From NCBI GenBank assembly GCA_041660525.1, contig JBAZWD010000018.1, forward strand, positions 1-30,103: a stretch of DNA of 30,103 nt, written 5' to 3'. This document shows positions 1 to 6,939 of this stretch, in pieces (positions within the stretch are counted from its first letter, which is position 1; the number at the start of each line of letters is the position of its first letter). The translations under genes and the position numbers were made by a program. The notes under the pieces are model-generated. The model did not search any database, was not told the origin of the DNA, and worked only from the letters and a program-made list of their open reading frames with translations. This DNA is from JABCZS01 sp041660525 (GTDB taxonomy: Bacteria > Pseudomonadota > Gammaproteobacteria > JABCZS01).

Positions 1-65
1 TTTAGGGTTACAATTTCGAACGTGACAATATCAGGGCTTAAATTGCAGATCACTCATTAACGCAA
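1..65. repeat. Inverted duplicate of 25938-26002 (left copy)
   Basis: These 65 bases are the exact reverse complement of 25938-26002. On the + strand they repeat the last seven codons and the stop (2-25) of the MLKL-like pseudokinase gene, and on the - strand the 3' end of the 1597-residue ankyrin gene. Identity ends abruptly at 65. The copy may continue left of the window, so 65 bp is a minimum length. It is either a real duplication or rearrangement junction, or an assembly break at a repeat. Confidence 0.9.
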
Positions 66-253
66 GGGTTACTGTGGCTAGGAGATCTAATGCTGCTTGA
101 TTACGTTAGTGTGCAGTAATACAGGGGCTCAGTTAGTTCTAATTGGTAAAACTCCTTTGAAATTATTTGAAGCGTTGGAGCAGAAATATTGCAACAGGGA
201 TTAGATAAGTTATAAAAATTATGATCGAATTATTTCCTAAAGGTATGAGTAGT
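66..253. other. Non-coding stretch with a decayed short reading frame
   Basis: No intact gene is visible. A + strand frame of about 37 codons, open from about 93 to a TAG at about 204, contains the segment LVLIGKTPLKLFEALEQKY, which reads like the helical C-terminal tail of a protein. It has no convincing start or ribosome binding site and lies directly beside the duplication breakpoint at 65/66. It may be the tail of a broken gene. I do not recognise the family. Confidence 0.25.
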
Positions 254-463
254 TGTCATTTGCCAGAGATAAGTTCAGTCTGCCAAAGAAGTGTTCATTA
301 AGAGACGGAGATGTTATTGTGAGCATAGCAAGGCCTATATAGTGAATCCAACTATGTCAAAAATGCAATTTAATGAACTGATTTGTGGCAAAATTGAACT
401 TAACTTCGGCAAAAATAAAGCGACTTTATAGCGTCTTGCTGAACTTATCTCTGGCAAATGACA
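254..463. mobile_element. 210-bp MITE-like element with 25-bp TIRs and five 19-bp internal sites
   Basis: Positions 254-278 and 439-463 are perfect 25-bp inverted repeats beginning with TGTCA. Five 19-bp motifs fitting TTTGCCNNANNTNAGTTCA point inward: 259-277 and 279-297 on the + strand, and 440-458, 395-413 and 374-392 on the - strand. Several same-orientation sites of about 20 bp at each end are typical of Tn7, Mu and Tn5053/Tn552-type transposons, where DDE transposases bind them. No coding capacity remains, so this looks like a non-autonomous or internally deleted derivative. No target-site duplication is visible (GTAGT on the left, CTCAC on the right). Confidence 0.6.
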
Positions 464-539
464 CTCACATAGCAAAATTTCCTTCATTACGTGGTTGAAT
501 TTTGCCAGATTTCTCTAATTTATGTTGGTCCAGTTTATT

Positions 540-551
540 GGGGGGGGGGGG
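540..551. repeat. 12-G homopolymer tract with flanking C run
   Basis: Twelve consecutive G residues are followed seven bases later by CCCCCAA, so TTGGGGG and CCCCCAA could pair as a hairpin just downstream of the parA-OTU stop codon (576, - strand). No T-run follows on the - strand, so an intrinsic terminator is doubtful. The length of such a tract is prone to change in replication and in sequencing. Confidence 0.7.
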
Positions 552-575
552 AAGTCAACCCCCAACAATTTGTAT

Positions 576-3500
576 TTACAATTTTTTCTTTATATTTGCA
601 ATAGCATTATTGAACTTTCGGACTGTTGGCGAAGTTATGCTGGATATAGCGTTAGAATTTATTACGAGAGCAGTCGTTGCCAGATTTGAACTTTTCTCAG
701 GATGATTTATTTTTTGTTTTTTATTCATATGAACGATATTATCGTTTTGGCTTTCATTTTGTTTTTTCTGTTCGATAGTTGTCAAAATGTCTCTGCCATT
801 CACATGGGGTGGTTTGCTTAAAGGTTGATAGTGATTATTGTTAATGTAGTTGATAAAAATAGGCTCATTTTCACGATATTCATCTTGGGCAAAAATCTCC
901 TCAAAGGTAGGCGTGAAAACAACAATAGGTCTTTGCAATGCATTAGCCAAAGCAATTATTTCAATAGCAGTTCCCCACGTTTGGTCAGCACCCATATGCT
1001 GAAGGTATTCATCAATAGTTTGATAGATTCTATCGCCATTGATTGTTCTGATTTGGTTTTCTTGGTTGCCAGCAAGTGTAGCAATGTGATTTCTCAACTC
1101 GATATTTGCCGCTATGTGTTGTACAGTGATCTGGCGCAAAGTCGTAGCATTTTGCTGTGTGTTTGTTGTATATGCTGCAACAGCTTCAAATAAACAATTT
1201 CCTGGTGCAAAATTTACATCATATGGAGCTAATTGATGGTAGTCCTTTCTAGATTCGACTCCTGTGAATCGAATATCCCTTAGGTTCAATGCAAGTCTGA
1301 ACATGTTTACTAAAGATGTATTGAGGAAGGCAAGAGGATTTGCTTTTTTTGTTTTGCTTTCACTTGGTTGTGGATTCTTAGAAATTCTTTGTCGTGCAAT
1401 AGTGATTGCTTTCTTGTGAAAAGGATCATTAGGTTTCTTATTGTGAATATAGTTCTTTTGTGCATGTGCAATAAAGTTAACTATGCACTCTGGATCGGCA
1501 TCGAAGTTATCTAAAAAAACTTTAGTTGTTTGTTCGCGCTCATCTTCCAATATACAGTCTAAGTTTTTGTAAATATATCCTGCCAACATCTTCTCGGTCA
1601 AGTGTTGCATGTTTAAAGATAATTCTGTGCTTTTTAGTTTCTCAAAAAATTTTTTATAGTGAGCATCAAATTGAGCTGTTTTATTCCTTATGATGGAATT
1701 AATAAAAGTTGCGTAGGCCTTGACAATCTCGCCCATGTTTTTTTCAGAAATATTTAGTTCGTATACGTCTTGAGCGCCCTGCTCTTTTGAGGTGATTTCA
1801 ATTTTCAAATTGTTTTTTCGCGCAAAGTCGTCAAGCATGTGGTACGTTGAAATGGCTGGATACTTGATATTTTCTTTAGCTTCTAAATATGATGCAATAT
1901 TTGTAAGGGTAATAAGTCCACTTAGCCCTTCGTAGTTTCTATGCTTGTGTTGCTGATTAATATTTTTACATCTGGGTGTCATGCCCTTAAAATTTCTACC
2001 ATAGAGTTTAGATAGAACGATGCAAAGAGCACTAAATAAATCAGATCGTAACTTTCCATCCCATATATGACGGCCTGCCTTGTTGGAATTTGTATCATTA
2101 ACCAATTCACCACCGAATGGATCATCAAACAATACATCTAGGGTATTTGATTTTTCATCGACTTGGACTCTCACACAGCTCCAGTGCAAATTGTTCATAA
2201 ATGGAATGATTATATATTTGGGTAGATTGGTCCATTTGCGCGCAGGTTCAATAACTGTTTGTAGCGGCTCTGTAAAATAGTTGGCACTTTTCACTGAATC
2301 ATCTAGCACAATTGGGAACGCAGTATAAACTCGATTGGTATTCTCTATTTTAGCGGCACCAGGAAATTTTTGCTCTATTATCCATAGTAGCAGTATTGAG
2401 AAATCATAATAATCATAATGATGACTAAAGCGTTTTAATTTCTTAATCCTATCTTCAAAACTGATATTTTTGAGTTTATCTATATAATCATTGGTCCACA
2501 ACTCGCTCAATTTGTCAAAATTAGCTTCTTGTATTTTGCTAAATTCTGCTACGGCTTCATTTACGCGCGGACGCAAATATTCACTTTGATTTTCGAACAC
2601 CAATGAAATGATCTTTTTAAAGTTATATCGGTGCGAAGCATCATTTAGAACGATAGGCGCGCCAGAAAACTGAAAGCTTTTACTTGTTGAAGTGAAATGT
2701 GGCACTTTGGGCAAGGTATTTGACTTTAATCCAGTGGTCATATCTTCTTTTGTTAAATATGCAGCAAGCTCTGTATCGTGAAAATGCTCTATTCGTCCAA
2801 TGATAAATCTAGAAATTGTACTTTTTACATTATTTAATTGCTTATTGACCTTTTGGAAAAAAACACCCAGATCTTCTGGTGGGCTTTCAATAGTTCTGAA
2901 ACCAGATTCAGAATCATGTCCATATATGTTGTCAAAATCTTTTTTCCAACGCTTTAAAATAGGCAACATGCTCAGCATTGCATGATCGCTATTGGGTTCA
3001 GGTGACAATGTCATCAATAAATAATCAGATATCATCACCATGGCTTCATTGAATTCAATGGCGGCTGGACTTAAATCAATGACAACAATATCGATGTCGC
3101 TATTTTCACCGATCGCTCTAATGAGTTCATTCATCTTGAATATTCTCGAGGAAAATGAACTTAAGGCGCCGCCAGGATTTGTTAAGCCTTCAATCGCTAA
3201 CGCGATGGGGCGACTATATTCTAGGTATAAATGTTGATGACCAGGAAGTATTAACAAATTTTCGTTTGTTTCTTGGTTCTGTTCAAAAGGAATTGACAAA
3301 AGATTCTTAGCTGTTTCTTGGGCACGTTTTTTAATATTATCGATACCCCAATCTTTGTTAATCCAATCAAGCGTTTTCAATAAATTTGTAGATTGTTGGA
3401 TTTTATTTATAGCTTCTATAATTTTGTGGTATTTCTGCTCAATTCCCTCTATGGTGATGGTATCGCCATTGAAGGTCTCGTCATCGTTAAGGTCGCTATT

Positions 3501-3827
3501 TCTTATTGCTTCATAGATAATGGTTGATGCAGACTTAATGGGTTGATTGATGCCTACTAACAATAGATTCTCTTGGACCATATTGATAATGATTTCTCTT
3601 TGCGCTTCATTTAGATCTATAGCTAAACCATCTAAATTGCCTGACAAAATAAATTTAATGGCATTGCGCGTTAAGTTAGCTTGAGGGTCAGCATCAATTA
3701 GCAATACTTTTGCACCGCCTAATGCCAATGTGGTTGCTACATTATATGAGCCAGTTGTTTTACCAACGCCTCCTTTTTGAGTAAACATACTTATAACGCG
3801 TAATGCTTGTTCTTTCTTTTTTTTCAT
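576..3827 (-). CDS. ParA-family ATPase fused to a Ulp1-like segment and an OTU protease-like domain
   Basis: Multidomain protein of 1083 residues from the chosen ATG. An in-frame ATG four codons upstream (3839) contains the AGGA that serves the downstream ATG at five-base spacing, so 3827 is preferred. Positions are counted from 3839. ParA domain, about 15-420: deviant Walker A KGGVGKTT (22-29), the VLLIDADPQAN motif (45-55) and Walker B IVVIDLSP (251-258), as in plasmid and chromosome partition ATPases. About 470-655 resembles the Ulp1/C48 fold around IPFMNNLHWSC (H552) and FDDPFGG, but where these proteases have Cys-Gly the sequence reads LSGL (S640), so the usual nucleophile seems absent. 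About 865-1010 is OTU-like: D874, GNCLFEA with C882, and NHYQPL with H1003 form the expected Asp/Cys/His set. Partition ATPases are normally 250-400 residues and free-standing. No parB was seen nearby. Confidence 0.85.
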   Translation of the reverse strand: MKKKKEQALRVISMFTQKGGVGKTTGSYNVATTLALGGAKVLLIDADPQANLTRNAIKFILSGNLDGLAIDLNEAQREIIINMVQENLLLVGINQPIKSASTIIYEAIRNSDLNDDETFNGDTITIEGIEQKYHKIIEAINKIQQSTNLLKTLDWINKDWGIDNIKKRAQETAKNLLSIPFEQNQETNENLLILPGHQHLYLEYSRPIALAIEGLTNPGGALSSFSSRIFKMNELIRAIGENSDIDIVVIDLSPAAIEFNEAMVMISDYLLMTLSPEPNSDHAMLSMLPILKRWKKDFDNIYGHDSESGFRTIESPPEDLGVFFQKVNKQLNNVKSTISRFIIGRIEHFHDTELAAYLTKEDMTTGLKSNTLPKVPHFTSTSKSFQFSGAPIVLNDASHRYNFKKIISLVFENQSEYLRPRVNEAVAEFSKIQEANFDKLSELWTNDYIDKLKNISFEDRIKKLKRFSHHYDYYDFSILLLWIIEQKFPGAAKIENTNRVYTAFPIVLDDSVKSANYFTEPLQTVIEPARKWTNLPKYIIIPFMNNLHWSCVRVQVDEKSNTLDVLFDDPFGGELVNDTNSNKAGRHIWDGKLRSDLFSALCIVLSKLYGRNFKGMTPRCKNINQQHKHRNYEGLSGLITLTNIASYLEAKENIKYPAISTYHMLDDFARKNNLKIEITSKEQGAQDVYELNISEKNMGEIVKAYATFINSIIRNKTAQFDAHYKKFFEKLKSTELSLNMQHLTEKMLAGYIYKNLDCILEDEREQTTKVFLDNFDADPECIVNFIAHAQKNYIHNKKPNDPFHKKAITIARQRISKNPQPSESKTKKANPLAFLNTSLVNMFRLALNLRDIRFTGVESRKDYHQLAPYDVNFAPGNCLFEAVAAYTTNTQQNATTLRQITVQHIAANIELRNHIATLAGNQENQIRTINGDRIYQTIDEYLQHMGADQTWGTAIEIIALANALQRPIVVFTPTFEEIFAQDEYRENEPIFINYINNNHYQPLSKPPHVNGRDILTTIEQKKQNESQNDNIVHMNKKQKINHPEKSSNLATTALVINSNAISSITSPTVRKFNNAIANIKKKL

Positions 3828-3876
3828 CGTAATCCTCATTTATAACTTTAGTTAAAAATAAAATACTCTGTATGTT

Positions 3877-3897
3877 CACACATAGTTCATATGTGTG
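3877..3897. promoter_or_regulatory. Palindromic operator candidate upstream of the parA-OTU gene
   Basis: CACACATA and TATGTGTG form a perfect 8-bp inverted repeat around GTTCA, 50-70 bp upstream of the parA-OTU start. Partition operons are often autoregulated through such operators, so repressor binding is plausible. This rests on position and symmetry only. Confidence 0.5.
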
Positions 3898-3906
3898 TAA
3901 AGTTTT

Positions 3907-3961
3907 TTCGGTTTGCGCGATTTACATTCGTTAGGATAATTTTACCGAAGTTGATACCGAA
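3907..3961. promoter_or_regulatory. TACCGAA repeats, possible protein-binding site
   Basis: TACCGAA occurs twice as a direct repeat (3943-3949 and 3955-3961, 12-bp pitch), and the inverse TTCGGT lies at 3907-3912. Together with the palindrome at 3877-3897 this could be a partition or regulatory site of the adjacent parA gene. The arrays are short and chance cannot be excluded. Confidence 0.25.
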
Positions 3962-4014
3962 TCAGTACTATATTTCATGTTGTGAATTAATTTGTATCAT
4001 GCTGCCGCTCGTTG

Positions 4015-4269
4015 ATGTTTGCTAAAATAGGAGACCATGAAAACCCGGGGGTAGTCATTTTTATTACATTACACCCTGTGGTAACGTCATATAATTCTAT
4101 AGAAACTTACTTTGCTGCAGCAACCAGTCAAAATACACGACGTGCTTACCAGGCGGATATTCGGCACTTTGATGATTTGGGGCGGTTTATTCAGCTGACA
4201 CCCATATGTTATATATTTAGAAGTTTAGGGTCTAAAGAGCAGTTGAACAGTAAGGGAAGCTTGCCATAA
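4015..4269 (+). pseudogene. Truncated tyrosine recombinase, N-terminal core-binding fragment
   Basis: The segment SIETYFAAATSQNTRRAYQA followed by DIRHF matches the start of the SAM-like core-binding domain of phage-type integrases and XerC/D-like recombinases. Similarity stops after about 20 further bases, and the catalytic domain with its Arg/His/Tyr residues is absent. The frame is open from 4012, but the only good Shine-Dalgarno (AGGAG, 4029-4033) serves an ATG at 4037 that is out of frame and reaches a stop within six codons. One more G in the G run at about 4045-4049 would put that ATG in frame, so the start is probably frameshifted as well. This is the remnant of an integrase of a mobile element. 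Confidence 0.6.
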
Positions 4270-4680
4270 CTGTTCCGTTGCGCCTAAGGCCTAAATGAAT
4301 GCCATAGCCCCTTGAGTAGGTTTGACAAAAAGTTGGTCATCACAAACCAACGCCACAAAACGTTAATGAAAAGGATGTTTGATTTTCGGAAGATGGCATA
4401 TTTAAGTCATGGTTTGACAATGTTTGTTCTCAGGGGCGGATGAAAGCAAAGCCAGGCTTGTTCTTATATAATAATTAATGAGGTGATTGCACTTGCAATT
4501 CGCCTTACAATACGTTTAAAACGGGTTGAAGAATTAAAAGAAATGGGAAAATTAATTTGTAATGAGAAGATTCATAGTTTTATTGAGCAAAATGAATAAT
4601 AGTTAATATAGATCGATGTGTCTTTCTGCATATTAAAGTGAATTAATAAAAGCCTTAAAAGCAGGATCTAAAACATTAAT
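4270..4680. other. Intergenic debris between the integrase remnant and the IS481 element
   Basis: No intact gene is recognised. A + strand frame from a GTG at about 4485 to a TAA at about 4600 encodes about 38 residues (VIALAIRLTIRLKRVEELKE then a short tail), lysine-rich and helical. It has no recognised homology and could be the C-terminus of a lost gene. GTTGGT and ACCAAC form a small hairpin at about 4333-4352. The missing 3' half of the IS66 tnpC gene would be expected here if only the IS481 insertion had occurred. It is not visible, so a deletion also took place. Confidence 0.3.
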
Positions 4681-5712
4681 TGTGTGATTCATAGACATGG
4701 TTTCAATTTTCTGATAGCCAAATCCAGTTGATAGTTAGATTCTTGAATTCTTTCTTTTCTAGCATCATATTTTTCAACTACATCATCCCAGAAAGGTGTT
4801 TTATTACTTAATGCACTTACTACTTGTGAAGGAGTTTTACTATCTAAAGAACCGTGAGGACGTTGCCAATTATAGAAAAATTGCCAACAACCTAGCTCTT
4901 CCTTTAATTTTTCAAAATCAGATAAATCTGCTGTGGCATAAAATTCTTCAAGATCAGTTTTTTGTGATCGCTCAACTTTACCATTTAAATGAGGGGAGCC
5001 AGGTTTATTAGGTCTAAATTTAATACTATATTCCATTAGCTTTTCTTGCACTTTTACAGCAAAAAACTCTTTTCCTCTGTCTGTTTGAATACGTTGAATA
5101 GGAAAAGGAAATTCATCGATTAGTGAATCAATAAAATCAAGTGTATTATCTGCTGTACGGCGTTTGTATATAGCCAAAACTCGCCAACGTGAACAATCAT
5201 CTACAGCAGTATATTGATAAATACCTGGCGCTATTTTACAAGTATCCATCTGAATTCTATCACCAGGAATGGGTCTACCATATCGTTTAAATATCTTTTT
5301 ACGTTTAAGCTTTTTAATAGGCCCAATATTTTGTTGAGTTAGAATATTGTGAATGGTTGACAATGCAATGGAAAATTGGTGCAGCCTAAATAGTTCAGAT
5401 TGTATGCGCCTAGCACCTAAATTACGATTCTTGCGTAAATCTAAAATCCACTTTATATGTTCTTCAGTTATTTTCTTGCTAGGTGAAGTATGAGGCTTTT
5501 TGCTTTGATCAATAAGTCCATTGGTACCTGATTCAATATATCGACGATACCATTTACGTAAGGTTGGACGAGAAATGCCGCAGTGGCGGCAAACATATCC
5601 TGCATCATTTGTTTCCAAATAAAGTTTAACCCAATTTAGTCGCGCGCTTATCAGCTTATCCATGATTAGGCTAGTTTACTGAAAAATTGAAACCATGTCT
5701 ATGAATCGCACA
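4681..5712 (-). mobile_element. Complete IS481-family insertion sequence
   Basis: A 1032-bp element bounded by 30-bp terminal inverted repeats (4681-4710 and 5683-5712) that differ at one position, the fifth base. Both start with TGTG, as usual for the family. It holds one intact transposase gene whose stop codon lies inside the left repeat. It interrupts an IS66 tnpC gene. Only a weak AAT flank match is seen on both sides, so a target duplication cannot be confirmed; flanking sequence was probably deleted. Confidence 0.85.
4689..5663 (-). CDS. IS481-family DDE transposase
   Basis: Cuts and rejoins DNA at the element ends through a DDE integrase-fold (rve) catalytic domain. The N-terminal 60 residues hold a helix-turn-helix (YVCRHCGISRPTLRKWYRRY) that would bind the terminal repeats. 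A second HTH follows with the GARRIQSELF segment. The catalytic core shows QMDTCKI (first Asp), QTDRGKEF (second Asp) and LNGKVERSQKTDLEEFY with the final Glu. At 324 residues it is full length for the family. The ATG at 5663 has no clear Shine-Dalgarno, which is common in IS elements and limits expression. No frameshift or stop is present, so the protein could be active. Confidence 0.92.
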   Translation of the reverse strand: MDKLISARLNWVKLYLETNDAGYVCRHCGISRPTLRKWYRRYIESGTNGLIDQSKKPHTSPSKKITEEHIKWILDLRKNRNLGARRIQSELFRLHQFSIALSTIHNILTQQNIGPIKKLKRKKIFKRYGRPIPGDRIQMDTCKIAPGIYQYTAVDDCSRWRVLAIYKRRTADNTLDFIDSLIDEFPFPIQRIQTDRGKEFFAVKVQEKLMEYSIKFRPNKPGSPHLNGKVERSQKTDLEEFYATADLSDFEKLKEELGCWQFFYNWQRPHGSLDSKTPSQVVSALSNKTPFWDDVVEKYDARKERIQESNYQLDLAIRKLKPCL

Positions 5713-6078
5713 AATTTTATCCGCTGCATCTAAATCATGATGAATACAAAATCTAGGCAGTCCAGAAAAATCAACAAGACGACCACAAGATTTTTTCTTG
5801 CGTGTACGCGTATAACTGGAAACCGTTTGCTTAACCGTCAAACCTTCTAGAGGATCAACAGGTATTTCACTAATATCTTTCTTCTTGCCAAAATGACGCT
5901 GCTGTGCCAGTTGTAGTTGTTCTTTCAACCGCGCAATCTCTTCCTCAAGTGATGCATTTTTTATTTCTAATTGCTGTTGCTGTGCACGTAAATGACAAAT
6001 CTCGGCTGTTGCTTGTGAATAAGCTACTTCGAGTTGCTCTATAGGCGTTTTATTGGATGTATTATTTTCTATTAACAT
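5671..6078 (-). pseudogene. tnpC: IS66 TnpC transposase, N-terminal fragment interrupted by IS481
   Basis: Only the first 122 residues or so belong to IS66 TnpC: a coiled-coil leader (about 12-65, LEEEIARLKEQLQLAQQRHF) and the following FGKKKD and CGRLVDFSGLP segments that precede the zinc-binding region. From 5712 the frame runs into the right terminal repeat of the IS481 element, adds about 14 foreign residues and stops. The catalytic DDE domain, normally some 350 further residues, is absent from the window. The product cannot transpose IS66. Confidence 0.85.
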
Positions 6079-6114
6079 CCTAATAAATTAGTAAATGTGA
6101 TCAATTTGTAAAGC

Positions 6115-6468
6115 CTAGCCAAATTTATCATAATTTAACTCTGACCAATGCCGCATTTTTTTCCACGGCAATCCTGCCAGCAGCCAGCTAAGTCCTTGAA
6201 TATTGATTTCAACCGCACCATCGGTTTTATTAAATTCAAACTCAAATCGACCTTTCTCTAACCGTTTATAAAATAAGAGAAAACCATTCTTGTGCCAGGA
6301 CAAACATTTTAATCTATCATGATGGCGGTTATAAAATAGATAAATGCCTTTTTGTGGGTTACCAGCAAGTTCAGTATTAATCAAAGCACTAAGTCCATCT
6401 ATGGATTTTCTAAAATCAACCGCCTTGCGGTAAACCCAAATATAATTACCGTATAACTGCAACTGCAT
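6115..6468 (-). CDS. tnpB: IS66-family accessory protein TnpB (Orf2)
   Basis: Small protein of the IS66 Orf2 family, required with TnpA and TnpC for transposition of these elements; its biochemical role is not settled. Typical family features are present: VYRKAVDFRKSIDGLSALI near the N-terminus, then IYLFYNRHHDRLKCLSWHKN and GFLLFYKRLEKGRFEF. At 117-118 residues it is full length. An ATG directly upstream (6471) is an equally possible start. It overlaps the end of tnpA by about 23 bp, as is normal for the family, suggesting translational coupling. It is intact, but useless for transposition here because tnpC is broken. Confidence 0.88.
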   Translation of the reverse strand: MQLQLYGNYIWVYRKAVDFRKSIDGLSALINTELAGNPQKGIYLFYNRHHDRLKCLSWHKNGFLLFYKRLEKGRFEFEFNKTDGAVEINIQGLSWLLAGLPWKKMRHWSELNYDKFG

Positions 6469-6814
6469 CACATAATTCCTTTATGAATGTAATAGCACTC
6501 GTCATAGGTAAAGTCATGTGCATTGTTGCATTAGGCAATAATAATTTTAAATTTATTTGGCCATCATGCATTTGTTGATGATTTTTTATCGAATCAAGTT
6601 CTATAATCCTAACGGGTGTTAATTTTGATTTGATTTTTCTATCTTTGGGCCATAATTTATCGCACCAAGAATAAAATGCTGATATTGTTAAATCATGTTT
6701 ACGACAAAATTCTGATTTAGTGCCTCCGGATTTTTTCCACTCGTGGCATAAAGCAACTTTTGATTCCCAGCTTAGTTTTCTTTTGTTTGATTCAGTGTTT
6801 ATTGGCATGTTCAT
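6446..6814 (-). CDS. tnpA: IS66-family accessory protein TnpA (Orf1), HTH
   Basis: First gene of the IS66 remnant, a small helix-turn-helix protein. The segment KVALCHEWKKSGGTKSEFCR followed by KHDLTISAFYSWCDKLWP is the family HTH for DNA binding. The start is set at the ATG at 6814, preceded by AAGGAG at nine-base spacing. A longer frame opening at a TTG (6850) would swallow that ribosome binding site and is rejected. The protein is 122 residues long, usual for TnpA. It is intact, but part of a non-functional element. Confidence 0.85.
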   Translation of the reverse strand: MNMPINTESNKRKLSWESKVALCHEWKKSGGTKSEFCRKHDLTISAFYSWCDKLWPKDRKIKSKLTPVRIIELDSIKNHQQMHDGQINLKLLLPNATMHMTLPMTSAITFIKELCDAVAVIR

Positions 6815-6939
6815 CTGCAAATTCTCCTTAAAATTGATTGCAGATATCAATTTATAGGTTAATTGGTGATTTCGATAGGGTGTGGATAATTAGAGGGATA
6901 CCCATTACCCATGAATAATTTATGATTCGTTTTGCTAGG

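Larger units (their letters stand above)
5713..6908 (-). mobile_element. IS66-family element, 5' half only
   Basis: The order tnpA, tnpB, tnpC is that of IS66 elements. The outer end is probably near 6908, where the - strand begins GTAATGGG, compatible with the GTAA start of IS66 terminal repeats. The inner end is cut by the IS481 insertion at 5712/5713, and the 3' half of tnpC plus the other terminal repeat are missing. The element is therefore a dead remnant. Confidence 0.75.

Noticed and set aside
825..3237. Several + strand frames of 60-120 codons across the parA fusion
   Set aside because: They are antisense to a well-supported 1083-residue gene, lack ribosome binding sites and show no recognisable protein features.
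5671..5712. The 3' end of the tnpC frame as a true C-terminus
   Set aside because: It is a read-through into the IS481 terminal repeat that ends by chance.
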